Origin: Pseudovirgaria hyperparasitica
Taxonomy: Eukaryota; Ascomycota; Dothideomycetes; Acrospermales; Acrospermaceae
Reading direction: 5' to 3'
DNA length: 42,112 nucleotides
Assembly (NCBI RefSeq): GCF_010093815.1
Contig: NW_022985582.1
Coordinates: 1-42,112 of the forward strand
The notes under the pieces are model-generated. The model had not been told where the DNA came from. It was given only the letters and a program-made list of their open reading frames with translations, and ran no database searches. Position numbers and translations under genes: made by a program. Shown here in pieces: positions 1 to 10,824 of this stretch; the first letter of the stretch is position 1, and each line of letters begins with the position of its first letter.

Positions 1-2523
1 TTTATTATATAATAGTCTATTACGGCTAGATCCTATTATATAACTCTATTTAGATATATATTCCTTATATAAGGAATATTATATATCTATTTATACCTGT
101 CCTTTTCACAGTACTTACTAATAGCCCTTTACTCTAAATAAGGAATATATTAAATCCCTTTAATTTATAGATAAGATTAAAGAATCTATACTAGGTAAAG
201 GGGTTTAGCTCTGAATTCTTATTATATAAAGAATTATTTAATACTACTCTTAGAACTTCTAAGAATATAGAGGAGTATTTAAATAAGATTATAAGAATTA
301 GAGATAATCTTAAGTCTAAATTACTTAAATTACCTAATAAATTCATAATAGTATAGGTATTAAATAACCTTACTAAGGAATATAAAAACTTAGTAACTAT
401 TATTACCTAGTCTATTAGAAAGGATAAGGATTTAGATATAGATAAAATATTTAATTATCTACTATATAAGTCTAGAAGGATAAAATTAAAGTCTTTACTA
501 AAAAATAAGATAATTAATATAGAAATAGCTAATAATACTAGTTCTAATAAATGCTCTTACTATAAAAAACTAAATTATATAGAAGATAAGTATTTTAAAA
601 AACATCCTTATTTAAAACCCTCTAATAAGGAGAAAGGAAAGCAAAAGTAAAAGAAAGAGAAAGAGAAGAATAAGAAGATAAATACTTCTTCTAAATAAGA
701 AGAAGAGGTATTTACTACCTTAATTAATGACTCTACTATTTAAAAAATAGAGTCTATTAATAGCTCTTTCTATAAAACCTCTTAGATTATAGATTTAGAG
801 GCTAGTATTAATATATACTCTAATAAGAGTCTCTTTATTAGTATTAAAGAATATAATAATACTATTAAATAGAGAGATTTAAATAGAGTTATAAATACTA
901 GTAGTATAGGCGATTATAGAGTTCTAATTATATCTACTAATATAGAGATATTAATTAAGAACTATCTTTATATACCTAATTTTAGAGTAAATCTATTATC
1001 TATAGGAAAGATAATTAGAGATGGAAAGTCTATATTATTTAAAGATAACTATGCCTGCATCTATTCAAAGAATAAGAGGCTATTAGCTAAGGCTAGTATA
1101 ACAAATAATATTAGTATTCTTGAGACAACTCCTATATATAAAGAACCTGATTCTTTATATACCTCTATAGAAAATGAGATTATAGACACTCAAAGTAGTT
1201 CTATTAATTCTACTATAGATTTATAGCATAATAGATTAGGCCATATAAATCAAAAGGCATTAAATCAACTTAAAAATGATAAGATTATAGAATTCCTAGA
1301 TAATAATCTATTATATAAAGAGTATGAAATATATCTAAAGGCTAGTTATACTAAAATATATAAGTCTAACTATATTCCTAAACCTAAGGAATATCTAGAG
1401 GTTATATATAGTGACATTTATAGTCCTTTACCATCTACTATAAATAATTATATATACTTTATAACTTATTTAGATAGCTATTCTAAATATCTAGAGGTAG
1501 ATATTATAAAAAATAGAGATAAGAACTTCTTAATTACTAAGAATTATATTACTAGATAAGAAAACTAGTCTAATAATAATAATAAAGTAAAGAGATTCTA
1601 CTCTAATAATACTAGAGAGTATAAATCATTATTATATAAGTCTTATTTTAATAAAAAAGGCATAGAATACACTTATACATGTCCTTATAGTCTAGAATAG
1701 AACTCTAAAGTAGAGAGAATTAATAGGACATTACTTAATAAAGTTAGATCATTACTTTATTAAGCTAATTTATCTTATTATTACTAGGCTAAAGCTCTAT
1801 TAGCTACGTGTTATCTATATAATAGAACACCACATTCTAGTATAGAATATAAAACTCCCTATGAACTTAAATATGGTAAAAAACCAATTATTATACATAT
1901 AAAAGTATGGGGTTCTAGGGTATATAAAAAGAAACATATACCTAAGAATAAATTAGAGCCAAGAAGTAGCTTATATTATCTTATAAACTATAATGATAAT
2001 AATTAGTATAAATTACTTAATATTAGTAATAATACTACTACATGGGCTAAAGATATTACTATACTATAGAGTACTTTTTATAATAAAAGTCAAAAACTCT
2101 ACTTAGACTCTCTAGAGCAAGAGTCTATATATAGAGAACTAAGTGAAAATGAATCAGAAGAAGACGAAAATTACACAGATAATGAGTCTATATATGATTC
2201 AAATACTCCTAAAATTACAGCCGAATCGGGTAATAATTATAGTTAGAATCAATTTATAAATAATAGAGAAAATCAACCTAGACTCTCTAAGGGGTCTAGA
2301 GACTCTAGAGCTAAATCTAGTTAGTCTATAGACTCTATTAATTTAGATTTAGAAGATAAATTAGCTTATACTAATAATAGTAATATTAATTCTAATGCTA
2401 TATGTTATTATACTTATAATAGTCTATTTAAATTTAGTACTTATAATATATTCTTAGATATTATAGAGCCTAAATCATATAAATAAGCTATAAAAAATAT
2501 ATATACTATAGAATAGAAAAATG
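1..2523 (+). pseudogene. Ty1/copia retrotransposon polyprotein relic, 5' part (Gag, protease, integrase, start of RT)
   Basis: One frame stays open from about 165 to 2523 if RIP-type stops (TAG/TAA where Q or W is expected) are read through. In order: a Gag C-terminus with a CCHC knuckle at about 552-593 (later Cys and His codons now Tyr); a protease motif WIIDxxAS near 785-815, where the family has DSGAS; a GAG-pre-integrase motif LWHNRLGH at about 1219-1245; an integrase core with Asp at 1413-1415, the second Asp changed to Asn near 1604, and a VERINRT stretch after it; then acidic linker and the EPKSY start of the reverse transcriptase. The family encodes a single Gag-Pol that makes and integrates cDNA. 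The left LTR is not in the window. The frame stops at 2523 because another element has inserted, and resumes at 10583. Many disabling stops make this a dead copy. Family assignment is firm. Confidence 0.9.
2519..2523. repeat. Target-site duplication AAATG, left copy
   Basis: AAATG directly precedes the TG start of the 5' LTR of chromovirus 1; the same five bases follow its 3' LTR at 10578-10582. Removing the element and one copy rejoins the copia reading frame exactly. Confidence 0.9.
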
Positions 2524-2761
2524 TGTTAGGACGGGAACCACAATAGACCTATATAGACCATTCTAATCCATACAGCCACGTAGTGGCCAGAGCTAGGTTA
2601 AGTTAGCTAAGTTAAGCAAGGTCACTATATAAGTAGACCGTATAAACCGATTCCTACTCGTTAGAAATCAACCTCGTATAAGAGTAAGATTACTCTATAA
2701 ATACATTCCTATATCTCTCTATGAACTATTAGACTACTATCCTATATCTTTACTCTTTATA
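2524..2761 (+). repeat. Chromovirus 1, 5' LTR
   Basis: 238 bp beginning TGTTAGGACGGGAACC and ending CTTTATA, where the ancestral end was probably TTACA (seen intact in the LTR ending at 40978). It aligns end to end with 10340-10577. The internal region starts with TTTTGATTCC, shared by all three chromovirus copies and the likely primer-binding area; I cannot name the tRNA. Confidence 0.92.
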
Positions 2762-2802
2762 TTTTGATTCCTCTCTATATAGTATAACGGTAGCTTATAG
2801 AG

Positions 2803-4390
2803 ATAGCTCCTACTACGCGCTATAATACCCGTGGCACTACCTTATACGAGAGACTCTCTCTAAATCTAAACGAAGAGAATAGTCTCTCTATAACCACCTC
2901 CACCGATAAGTATACCCTATAGGCTATTATACTAATAACTAGTACGGTATTCTATATAACCGTGGAAGATTACCTAGATAATAAGGAAGGAGTCTATTAT
3001 ACTCTATCGCGGTCTAGTTCATACTATACTAGACCTATCCTTATTATAAGACTAGACCCTATTAACGTTAATGAATTAATTCGTTAGAACTAACTAACGT
3101 TAACCACGCCTTATAATAACGTATATACTAAGCTACACGTAGAGAGGTAGCGTTAGGCTTAGCTTAAGTAGTAACTTCGCGAACTCGACGAAGCGCGAGG
3201 ACGAACTACTAGACTCGAAGCCGCACTACGCGCTTTAGTACTAGTAGTAACTAATCTATACTAATATAGACTAACTTAAGCCGAAATAGTCTAACCAAGT
3301 CTATTACTATCCTAGTTACCTTAGCCTAAGAAACTACCTTACTTCGACGGTAAAACTAGAAGGAGCTTTTATGAATGGGCTTACTAGTATAGCTAATTCT
3401 TCCACCTATTCACGAACGATAGTAATAAGATTAGGTTTATATAGAACTACCTAGACCTAACGCTATCTAAACGTTAGATAGTACATCGAATTAAATACCC
3501 TAAGGATACGTATAACTAGGATACGTTCACCGAATTCCTTCTTTAATACTTCGGCAATAGAGCCGAGCGACGTAAATAGACTTAGAGCTATATCTTTAAG
3601 ACTTAATAGTAAGAGAGATAATCCCCGTTATAACTCCTCGAATACCTCCGATCTCTTTAGAGAGAAGCTAAGGAAGATCGCATGGTTTAATAATATAACG
3701 ACTTTAAAAGGTCCCTTAACCTAAGCGTAAAGAAACGTATCGACCTTATAACGTCTATCTCTACTAACCTTTAGATACTCGCGAATCTCGTAGAACGATA
3801 CTAGCGTATAATAAATAACTAACGTCGTATAGGCGTACGACTATCCCTATTAATCTAATCTAATACGAAATCGTCTAAAGAGGACCGGTTTAGTAATAGA
3901 TCGCGCGGAATACCTTATAGGCGCTACCACTCTACGAACTCGAGAAGACGAGGCCTATACCGCGGATCTTTCTACTAGTCGATATATTAAGACGCGAGAA
4001 ACGACTCGTATAAACGACCTAAAGTCACCTACTACACCTATAGTAGAATAGGCCATATAGCACCCGAGTACCGCTTAGGGAAACTACTAAATACTAATAT
4101 AGATACTAAGTTAGTTACATGCTATAAGTGCTAGTAGCTAGAATACATCGCGCCTAACTACCCGGTATATAATATAAAAAACTAACTGCCTATAAGGAAC
4201 CCTCGCGACTTATAGATATAACTAAAATAGAGGGATAACTAGCTAACTAGTATATTAAACTATAGGCTAGGCCTATTAAGGTCCCTCGTGGATAACATTA
4301 GACCGTAATACTTAATAGTAGTTTAGCTACTAACGTTATATCGACTTAACGAGCACGAGAACTTAACGTCGATATTTAAGTACTAATAGA
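2803..4390 (+). pseudogene. gag: Chromovirus 1 gag relic
   Basis: Frame continuing through RIP-type stops from the codon at 2803-2805, which is ATA here but ATG in the two related copies (34224, 41020), so the start codon itself was lost by G-to-A change. The middle contains the conserved capsid-like stretch KKLPYFDGK (near 3330) and the downstream stretch YNWDTF-TEFLL. A CCHC zinc knuckle lies at 4120-4161: Cys and Cys are kept (TGC at 4120 and 4129), His is now Tyr and the last Cys is Tyr. Gag packages the RNA into virus-like particles. Pol follows in the -1 frame. The exact C-terminus is uncertain. Confidence 0.85.
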
Positions 4391-7300
4391 TGCTACCTTC
4401 TATAGTATCGATGGTCCTATTAAATCGTAGGATACCTATACTATTAAATATAGTATCTAGGATAGCGGGGGGAAGTAGAAACCCTACTACTTAACCTTTA
4501 TCGTGGTAGATAGTCCCTTTAATATAATCCTCGGTATACCATAGCTCGAAAAATATAACCCGAAACTAGACTTTATCTAGAAAACAGCTGGCTGGCGCAT
4601 ATACCCACTATAATAGAACCTAGTATAGCTAGTCAACGACGAATAATTCTAGAAGGACTACGAAAAGGTAATCTCCGCTATCTACGTCCTCTTACTTACT
4701 TAAAATAGAGAGCTTAGTATTAAAGTGGACGAAAACCTACTATATTAGTATAAAATATACTAACATATCGCGTTAGCAATCGACTCGTCCGAATTACCTT
4801 AATACTAATCTACTAACCTTACTATTAACCTCGAAGACGGTTAATAACCCCTACACGGACCTATATACCCTCTATTAGAACCCGAGCTATAGGTCCTCTA
4901 AGAATATATTAAAAAGAACCTTACGCGAGGATAGATTAGGCCTAGTATATCCCTAGCCGGAGCTCTAATTCTCTTTATAAAGAAGAAGGATAGGAGTCTC
5001 TATCTATATATCGACTACTATAGCCTAAATAATATTACGCGAAAGAATCATTACCTACTACCTCTTATCTCCGAGTCTATTAATAGACTAGGGCGCGCGA
5101 AGATCTTTACTAAGCTTAATCTACGTAACGCCTACTACCGCCTACGTATTAAGAAGGGTAATAAGTAGAAAACGGCGTTTAGGACCCGTTATGGATACTT
5201 CGAGTATATAGTAGTCCCTTTTAGACTAACTAACGCGCTAGGAACCTTCTAAGCGTACATTAATAACGTGCTAGTAGGCCTACTCGACACGACGTGCATT
5301 ATATACCTTAATAATATTCTTATCTTCTCTAATAACGAAGAAGAACATATCTAGCACGTACGTGTAGTCCTAGATAGGCTAGAAAAACATAAGCTATATA
5401 TTAAGCTATCTAAATGCGAGTTCCACTAGGACCATGTTAACTTCCTTAGCTTCGTTATTACTAATTAAGGTATAACCATAGAAAGGGATAGGGTCGCTAC
5501 TATCGTGGACTAGTCTAAACTAAAATTAGTTCGAGATATACGTGTCTTTATTAGATTCGCTAATTACTACCGAAAATTCGTTAAGCATTTCTCCCGGCTA
5601 GTAGCACCGCTTAACACGCGTACTACTACTATAGATTCGTCTATTACGGTCCGCGGTAGATAGAAACAGCGTAATATTAAATTATAGCCTATAGAATTAT
5701 CGGAAGGCGAAAGGGCCTCCTTTGAGAAAATCAAAGAGGCATTTATAACTACCCTATTACTAATATACTTCGACCTAACTAAACCTATCCGCGTTAAAAC
5801 CGACGCGTTAGAATTTATAATCTTAGGTATTCTCTTCTAGCCTAGATTAACTAAGTCTAAAAAGGTCTAATAGTATCTAGTTACGTTCTTCTCACGCAAA
5901 ATGGTCGATGTTAAGACTAGATATACTATCTATAACTAAGAGCTACTAGTAATAGTAGAGTCGTTTAAATAGTGGCGATATTATCTTAAAGGTACCATGT
6001 ATAATGTCGAGTTACTAACTAATTACTATAACTTAAAGGGGTTTATAAGCACGACGGTTTTAAACCATTAATAGATCTAATAGGCTAAGTAGCTTACGAA
6101 CTTTTACTTTATAATCTACTATCGATCTAGAAGTATAAATCTAGCTAATAGAATGTTAAGAAGACCTAACTATAAAGAAGGCGCCTAGAATTATAGTGGC
6201 CATAGGGTCCTAGAGTAGCTATAGGCCTAACTCTTAAGGATAAGGTTAGATTTTAAGTTATTAGGCGATTAGCGAGATACTAACGTTAATGCCGGTAATT
6301 AAATATCTAAGACCGAAGCCGGTAACTAAAGACGCGGTACTAAAGTCCCTAGTAGGCCGTTTATTGGTGCTATCGGGAAGGGCGATAATACCTAGCGTGA
6401 ATATCTAATTAACCTCGCCTAGTTAATCGTGGATCTATAGAAGATAGACCCGATAGTTTTAAAGTTATGTAAAATATAGTAAGATAGGTTATTATAGACT
6501 AAAGTAGACTATAAGTAGACCTTCGTAGACGGCTTACTTTACTATGATAGAAAGTACTATATATTAATAGGTAACGCGTAATTTAACGTAGTTAGCTGAT
6601 ACTATAACGCTAACCTAGTAGGATACTTTGGGTATATACGTACCCTAAGCTTAATTCGTTAGTACTATTTTTAGGAAGATATACCTAAGTACATCGAAGA
6701 ATAGATAGCTACTTATCCGATTTATTAAAGAACGAAGGCCCCTAGGCATAAGCCATATAGGAATTTATAGCCTCTTTTAGCCCCCCTCTTTATATAGGAA
6801 GATATTACTATAGACTTTATAGTTAACTTATCTCTAAGCGAGATGCTTAGAATAAGTTATAATTCTATTCTTATTATCATAGATAGACTTATAAAGATAT
6901 CTAGGTATATCCTAGTATGGAAGACGATTATATCCAAAGAACTAGCGTAGGTATTCTAGAACGAGATTATTAAGGTCTATAGTATACTAAAAAGGATCGT
7001 TACGGACCGAGGAAGTACCTTCACATCTAAATTCTAGACGTTATTCTACGAAATAGTAAGTATAAATAGAAATATATCTATAGTATTTTATCCTTAGACG
7101 GATGGCTAGATAGAGCGATAGAACTAGACGCTTAAGGCCTACCTACGCGCATTCTATAATTTCGAGTAGGATAACTAGGCCTCTCTACTAAGTATAGTAG
7201 AGTTTATATATAATAATAGTCGTTATAGTATAATAGATATTATACCTTTCTAGGCGAACCTCGGACGTAGTCTAAGGATAGGTTTTAAGCCTTAGACGGT

Positions 7301-8003
7301 CTAATTTAATCGAATAATAGACGTGAACGTCCACGCTTAGAAATTAGTAATTAAAATCTTCGAAACCGTACGTAACTATCGCGCTATAATCTAATAAGTA
7401 AACGACTCGTATACGAAGTACTATAATAGGTTAGCTAAGGATTAGACGTACGAGGAGGGTAACGAGGTCCTTCTTAACGTTTATAATATATGAACGTCGC
7501 GAGTAAATAAGAAGCTCGATTATAAAATGGCTGGTCCCTTCCGAATTAAACGTCGCATTAGTATAAGAGCCTACGAGCTCAACTTAGAAAGCAATATAAG
7601 AATCTATAACGTGTTCCACGTCTTACTACTCGAAAGATTTCGACCTAACGTGTATGGCCGTACGAACGTATAGTTATACTCTATTATACCCTAAGATGGA
7701 CTAGACGTGTTCGAAGTAGACTATATTATCGAATATAGAATCGATAAAGACGGCGTTTAGAAATATAGAATCCGTTAGAAGGACTATACTAAGGACGAGG
7801 ACACCTAGGAACTAGCGGTATATATCTTAAGTTCTATAATAGCTGCGTATAAGTAAAAGATATAGAATAGTATATTATTAATATAAGTATAGCGACGTCG
7901 CGGTCGTTATAAAAAGAAGAAGAATACCATAGAGAACGAAGTGCTAAACTAGGAAATCTAGACGCGCACTAGGAAAACTCTATATGGCAGCCCCATAATT
8001 TAA
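4260..8003 (+). pseudogene. pol: Chromovirus 1 pol relic: protease, RT, RNase H, integrase, chromodomain
   Basis: Open in one frame (-1 relative to gag) apart from RIP-type stops. A protease-like region lies near 4389 (LIDATF) followed by VDSPFNIILGIPWL. The RT has YIDYYSLNNIT near 5010 and YLNN at 5304-5315, where the family has YLDD, so both catalytic Asp codons are lost. RNase H follows, with LLTNYYNLKGF near 6010 (usual TDH now TNY). The integrase keeps Asp at 6813-6815, Asp at 7015-7017 (TDRGSTF) and Glu at 7113-7115. A chromodomain lies at about 7704-7819 (FEVDYIIEYRID ... RWKDYTKDEDTWE in the RIP-read version). The frame has a TAA at 8001-8003 that could be a former Gln; it stays largely open to about 8150. 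Non-functional as it stands. Confidence 0.92.
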
Positions 8004-8149
8004 GTGTTATACGGTTACTAGACGCGAAGAAAGTATAAATAACCATTTTAGAAACGCGACGCGATATACCATAATAGAATAACATAGAGGAGTCTAGAAT
8101 AGACTAACATGGACTATTATACACGAGAAAAACATAGGACTAAGAACCT

Positions 8150-8251
8150 AAAAAAAGGTACCCTACCATAGAATTAAACTCTTAACACGAAATATAAAAG
8201 GTTAGAGTATCTAAACCAATAACTACTAGGCCACTGGTTCGGGTACTCTAA
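8150..8251 (-). other. tRNA-like Pol III signature (A box, B box, T-run) in chromovirus 1
   Basis: On the minus strand the order is: an 18-base inverted-repeat arm (8234-8251), an A-box-like TGGCCTAGTAG (8223-8233; consensus TGGCNNAGTGG), the second arm (8202-8219), a B-box-like GAGTTTAATTC (8171-8181; consensus GGTTCGANTCC), then seven T (8150-8156). Box spacing of about 40 bases and the T-run suit a type-2 Pol III unit. Element 2 has the same arrangement at 39571-39670, with a less mutated B box. I could not fold a standard cloverleaf: the acceptor ends do not pair as in a tRNA. It may be a decayed tRNA, a tRNA-derived insertion, or a hairpin that resembles one. Confidence 0.35.
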
Positions 8252-8440
8252 TGGAATTCATAGAGATAAACCAATTTATATGCGGTGCCTACACTTAGGT
8301 GACTTAAGGAAAATTAGAATATAGAAACCGATAGTTATAAGCTAAGTAAGCGCATATATAATATCGTTAAGTTAAGAATTAAATTACTAGAAACTAGCTA
8401 ACGGGTATCTAAACGGTCTAAAAAGGACTAAAACGGATAA

Positions 8441-8550
8441 GAGCTAGGTATAGAGCTAATACATAGAGCTAGGCATAGAGCTAATATATAGAGCTAGACC
8501 ATAGAGCTAATATAGAGAGCTAAACCCATAGAGCTAGAACCATAGAGCTA
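8441..8550 (-). repeat. Irregular tandem repeat of CATAGAGCTA units
   Basis: About eight spaced copies of ATAGAGCTA(G/A) with 4-7-base spacers, just past (and overlapping) the stop of the opposite-strand gene, in its probable 3' untranslated region. Element 2 keeps only one or two units here (39910-39925), so copy number varied between copies. Confidence 0.7.
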
Positions 8551-9860
8551 CTCCTCTATCTTATTATCTGTTCTAACCTCTAGTATAGTCCTCTCTAACT
8601 ATATAATATGGCGGTAGAGGACGATGACCTTAGCCTCTAGAGTAATAATCTAATCCGTTAGAGCCTAGAGGGAAGAGCCTTAAGCGCCGGAGCGTAGCGA
8701 CTAGGTCTAAAGTTAGCTAATACGATCTAGAATAATCTAGAAGAGAATATATACTCTCTTATAAGGCGACTTAGAGGGAGAAATAGTAGACCTCTTATAA
8801 GATCTATTAGTAGCGCGAGACGGATAGGGGGGGATAGAGCGAATTCTCTCTACGGCCTCTATAGCTAGGATAGACTCTCTAGAATAGGTAGCCTAGGCGC
8901 TAGGGATCTCGCGGCGGCTAGAAAAATCAATAGGTGTTAAAAATAATTAACGTGCTCGTAACTTATACTTTAATAACCTCTAGGAAGAGCTTATAGCGCT
9001 CCCTAAACTCCCTCTATATAGTAGATAGATGGCTATAAGGACCCCCGAGGGTCTTGCGGACACGAAGATCGTTATATATATCTTATATATATATAGGAAC
9101 CTAAGAATATATTAGTATAGACCACTTTAGATTATACTAGATTAAGATAGCCTATTATACTTATCTATAGATAAGTCTTACTAGTTACGGTATAGCGGTA
9201 GTAGCGGGTAGGTAGAGTAAAGATAGGGTGTATAGGCCCGTCGCGGTTAGTAGAGTAGTAGCTAATACTAGAGTTAGAGCGAAAGAGATATTTAGAGCCG
9301 GCCATATGGCCCTTAATATACTTATAGTATATTAAACCGTAGTTCGCCGTTTTCCTATGGCGTAAACCACGACTACGTTTAGTATCCTCGGCGACCTAGA
9401 CCTTATTATTAGTAGGCTAGGGTTTAGAGTAAATATTAAGGTCCTAAAAGGACCTAGAGTAACTAAATCGGTCTATATTAGACCGGAAGGAAGAGCGGCG
9501 AGGCGGCGGCGTAGGTAAGCGCAAGGGCTCGCGATTATCGTCTATAATAAGATCTTCTTTATCCTCTAGAGGAGGTAGAGTAGACGGCGTACGCTTTAGA
9601 GTAAGAGGAGAACCTACGACCACTTCATCCATAAGTTTAGTACTAGAATTACCTAGATTAGAGCGACTAGTGGCTATATTAGTAGTAGAGGCAGTAGTAG
9701 CAGTAGCCCTAGCTACTCTCTTCTCTAACTTAGAGCGCGCCTTCATGCTACCGCGATAGATAGACTTCTTAGCCGGCGTGGCTAGGGAGTAGGCGATACC
9801 TTTAGAGCGAGTCTTACGAGAGAAGGAGGTAGGCTTAGAGATAGGACTAGTATTAGATAT
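8548..9860 (-). pseudogene. Opposite-strand, intron-containing gene inside chromovirus 1
   Basis: Read on the minus strand, a frame is open from 9860 to 9165 apart from one TAG (9441-9443, likely former Gln); the first ATG is at 9744-9746. A 64-bp intron (9101-9164) has TACTAAT and a TAG acceptor; the donor ATAAGT is RIP-altered from the GTAAGT seen in element 2. The frame continues in exon 2 (8969-9100) with EFRERYKLFLEVIK. A second intron probably starts at GTATAAGT (8968-8961); its acceptor, near 8918, is not settled. A third segment ends in NKIEE and a TAG at 8548-8550. The product is rich in Ser, Thr, Arg and Pro (TPPPRRSS) with a short Leu/Ile heptad-like stretch near the end. I do not recognise the family. 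Element 2 holds the same gene from 40738 down, with matching intron length, termini and most residues. Confidence 0.65.
9101..9164 (-). other. Intron 1 of the opposite-strand gene, chromovirus 1
   Basis: 64 bp. Minus-strand donor ATAAGT (RIP-altered GTAAGT), branch-like TACTAAT, acceptor TAG at 9101-9103. Same length and place as 40473-40536 in element 2. The protein frame is kept across the splice in both. Confidence 0.65.
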
Positions 9861-10322
9861 CTATATATACACGTTAGCTAGAGATCTAAGGAAGGAATAT
9901 TCGTCTACCCTTAACGGTAATTAACGAAGCTAAATTAGTAACCGTAATAACGCGAATAGGTTATATTAGACCGGTTCTAATAAGAATAGACTACTATAGA
10001 CCCTTCTAAACCTAAACTAGGGAAGATAGTATATAAATTAACGACTTACCTTAAGAGCGAGGTGGATATACTAGAGAATAAAATTAAAGGCGAGCGAAGC
10101 TAAATATATACTCGACCAAAGTAGTAATTATATGTCCTAGGTAGTAGCCACGAAGCAAGGGATAAGCGCGTGTATAAACTAGTAAAAGTGAACTAGAATC
10201 TCGAGTTCACCTATATTAAGGATGGTTATAACGTTATAGAAACTTAGTTACGGATATATAGATACACGATAGATTATAGAGACTTAGGATTATATATACT
10301 TAAGTGCTTCGGGGCGAAGTAT

Positions 10323-10336
10323 AAAAAGAAGAAGGA
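10323..10336 (+). other. Polypurine tract of chromovirus 1
   Basis: AAAAAGAAGAAGGA, 3 bases before the 3' LTR: the usual place for the plus-strand primer. Confidence 0.7.
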
Positions 10337-10339
10337 TAT

Positions 10340-10577
10340 TATTAGGACGGGAACCATAATAGACCTATATAGACTATTCTAATCCATGCAGCCACGTAGT
10401 AGCTAGAGCTGGGTTGAGTTAGCTAAGTTAAGCGAGGTTACTATATAAGTAGACCGCACAAACCGATTCCTACTCGTTAGTAATTAACCTCGTATAAGAG
10501 TGAGATTACTCTATAAATACATTCCTATGTCTCTCTATGAACTGTTAGACTACTATCCCACGTCTTCACTCTTTATA
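10340..10577 (+). repeat. Chromovirus 1, 3' LTR
   Basis: 238 bp, colinear with 2524-2761. It begins TATTAGGACG (TG changed to TA) and ends CTTTATA. It differs from the 5' LTR nearly only by transitions. Followed by the right AAATG duplication at 10578-10582. Confidence 0.92.
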
Positions 10578-10582
10578 AAATG
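10578..10582. repeat. Target-site duplication AAATG, right copy
   Basis: Pairs with 2519-2523. The copia frame continues directly from it. Confidence 0.9.
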
Positions 10583-10775
10583 CTACTATTAAGAAGTATA
10601 ATGACTTATTAAGTTAAAATATATAGGATTTAGTAGATAAACCTAAGAATGGTTCTACTAATATAATCTCTAGTAGATAGGTATTTAAAATTAAATTAAA
10701 CCTAGATAATACTATTAATAAGTATAAAGCTAGATAGGTAGCTAGAGGTTTTCTATAAAAATATAGAATAGACTA
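10583..10775 (+). pseudogene. Ty1/copia relic, continuation: reverse transcriptase N-terminus
   Basis: Joins in frame to 2523. It shows the copia RT entry: WDLVDKPKNG, then SSRWVFKIKLN, then YKARWVARGF, ending at YRID-(Y/stop) at about 10771-10775. The family would continue with an ETFAPV-like motif and later YVDD; neither follows, and foreign sequence starts at about 10776. I did not find the remaining two-thirds of RT and RNase H in this window, so the rest was either displaced beyond the window or deleted. Confidence 0.88.
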
Positions 10776-10824
10776 GGGTGGCCTATAGCCGGTAGGCTAT
10801 AAGTAGCCTTAAATTCAAGGCTAC
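10776..10824. repeat. Two nested palindromes at the edge of the 23-kb block
   Basis: TATAGCC...GGCTATA (about 10783-10801) and GTAGCCTT...AAGGCTAC (10803-10824). One G-to-A reversal would make the second a perfect 22-base palindrome. They lie right at the point where copia homology stops, so they may mark an element end. I found no matching inverted copy near 33900. Confidence 0.5.

Larger units (their letters stand above)
2524..10577 (+). mobile_element. Ty3/gypsy chromovirus 1, complete and RIP-mutated
   Basis: An 8,054-bp LTR retrotransposon inserted in the copia relic. It has two 238-bp LTRs, a 5-bp target duplication, gag, a pol in the order protease, RT, RNase H, integrase, chromodomain, and about 2.2 kb of 3' sequence before a purine-rich tract and the 3' LTR. 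The chromodomain places it among the chromoviruses, whose integrases are known to target heterochromatin. The long 3' region is unusual: it carries a tRNA-like Pol III signature and an intron-containing gene on the opposite strand. LTR differences are almost all C/T or G/A transitions, so RIP, not age, probably explains their divergence. All coding parts contain multiple RIP-type stops. Confidence 0.92.

Noticed and set aside
9444-9746. A 100-codon ATG-started ORF as a complete small gene
   Set aside because: The frame is open 38 codons upstream of the ATG and continues past the TAG in the same frame, with a conserved intron further on. It is one exon piece of a longer gene.
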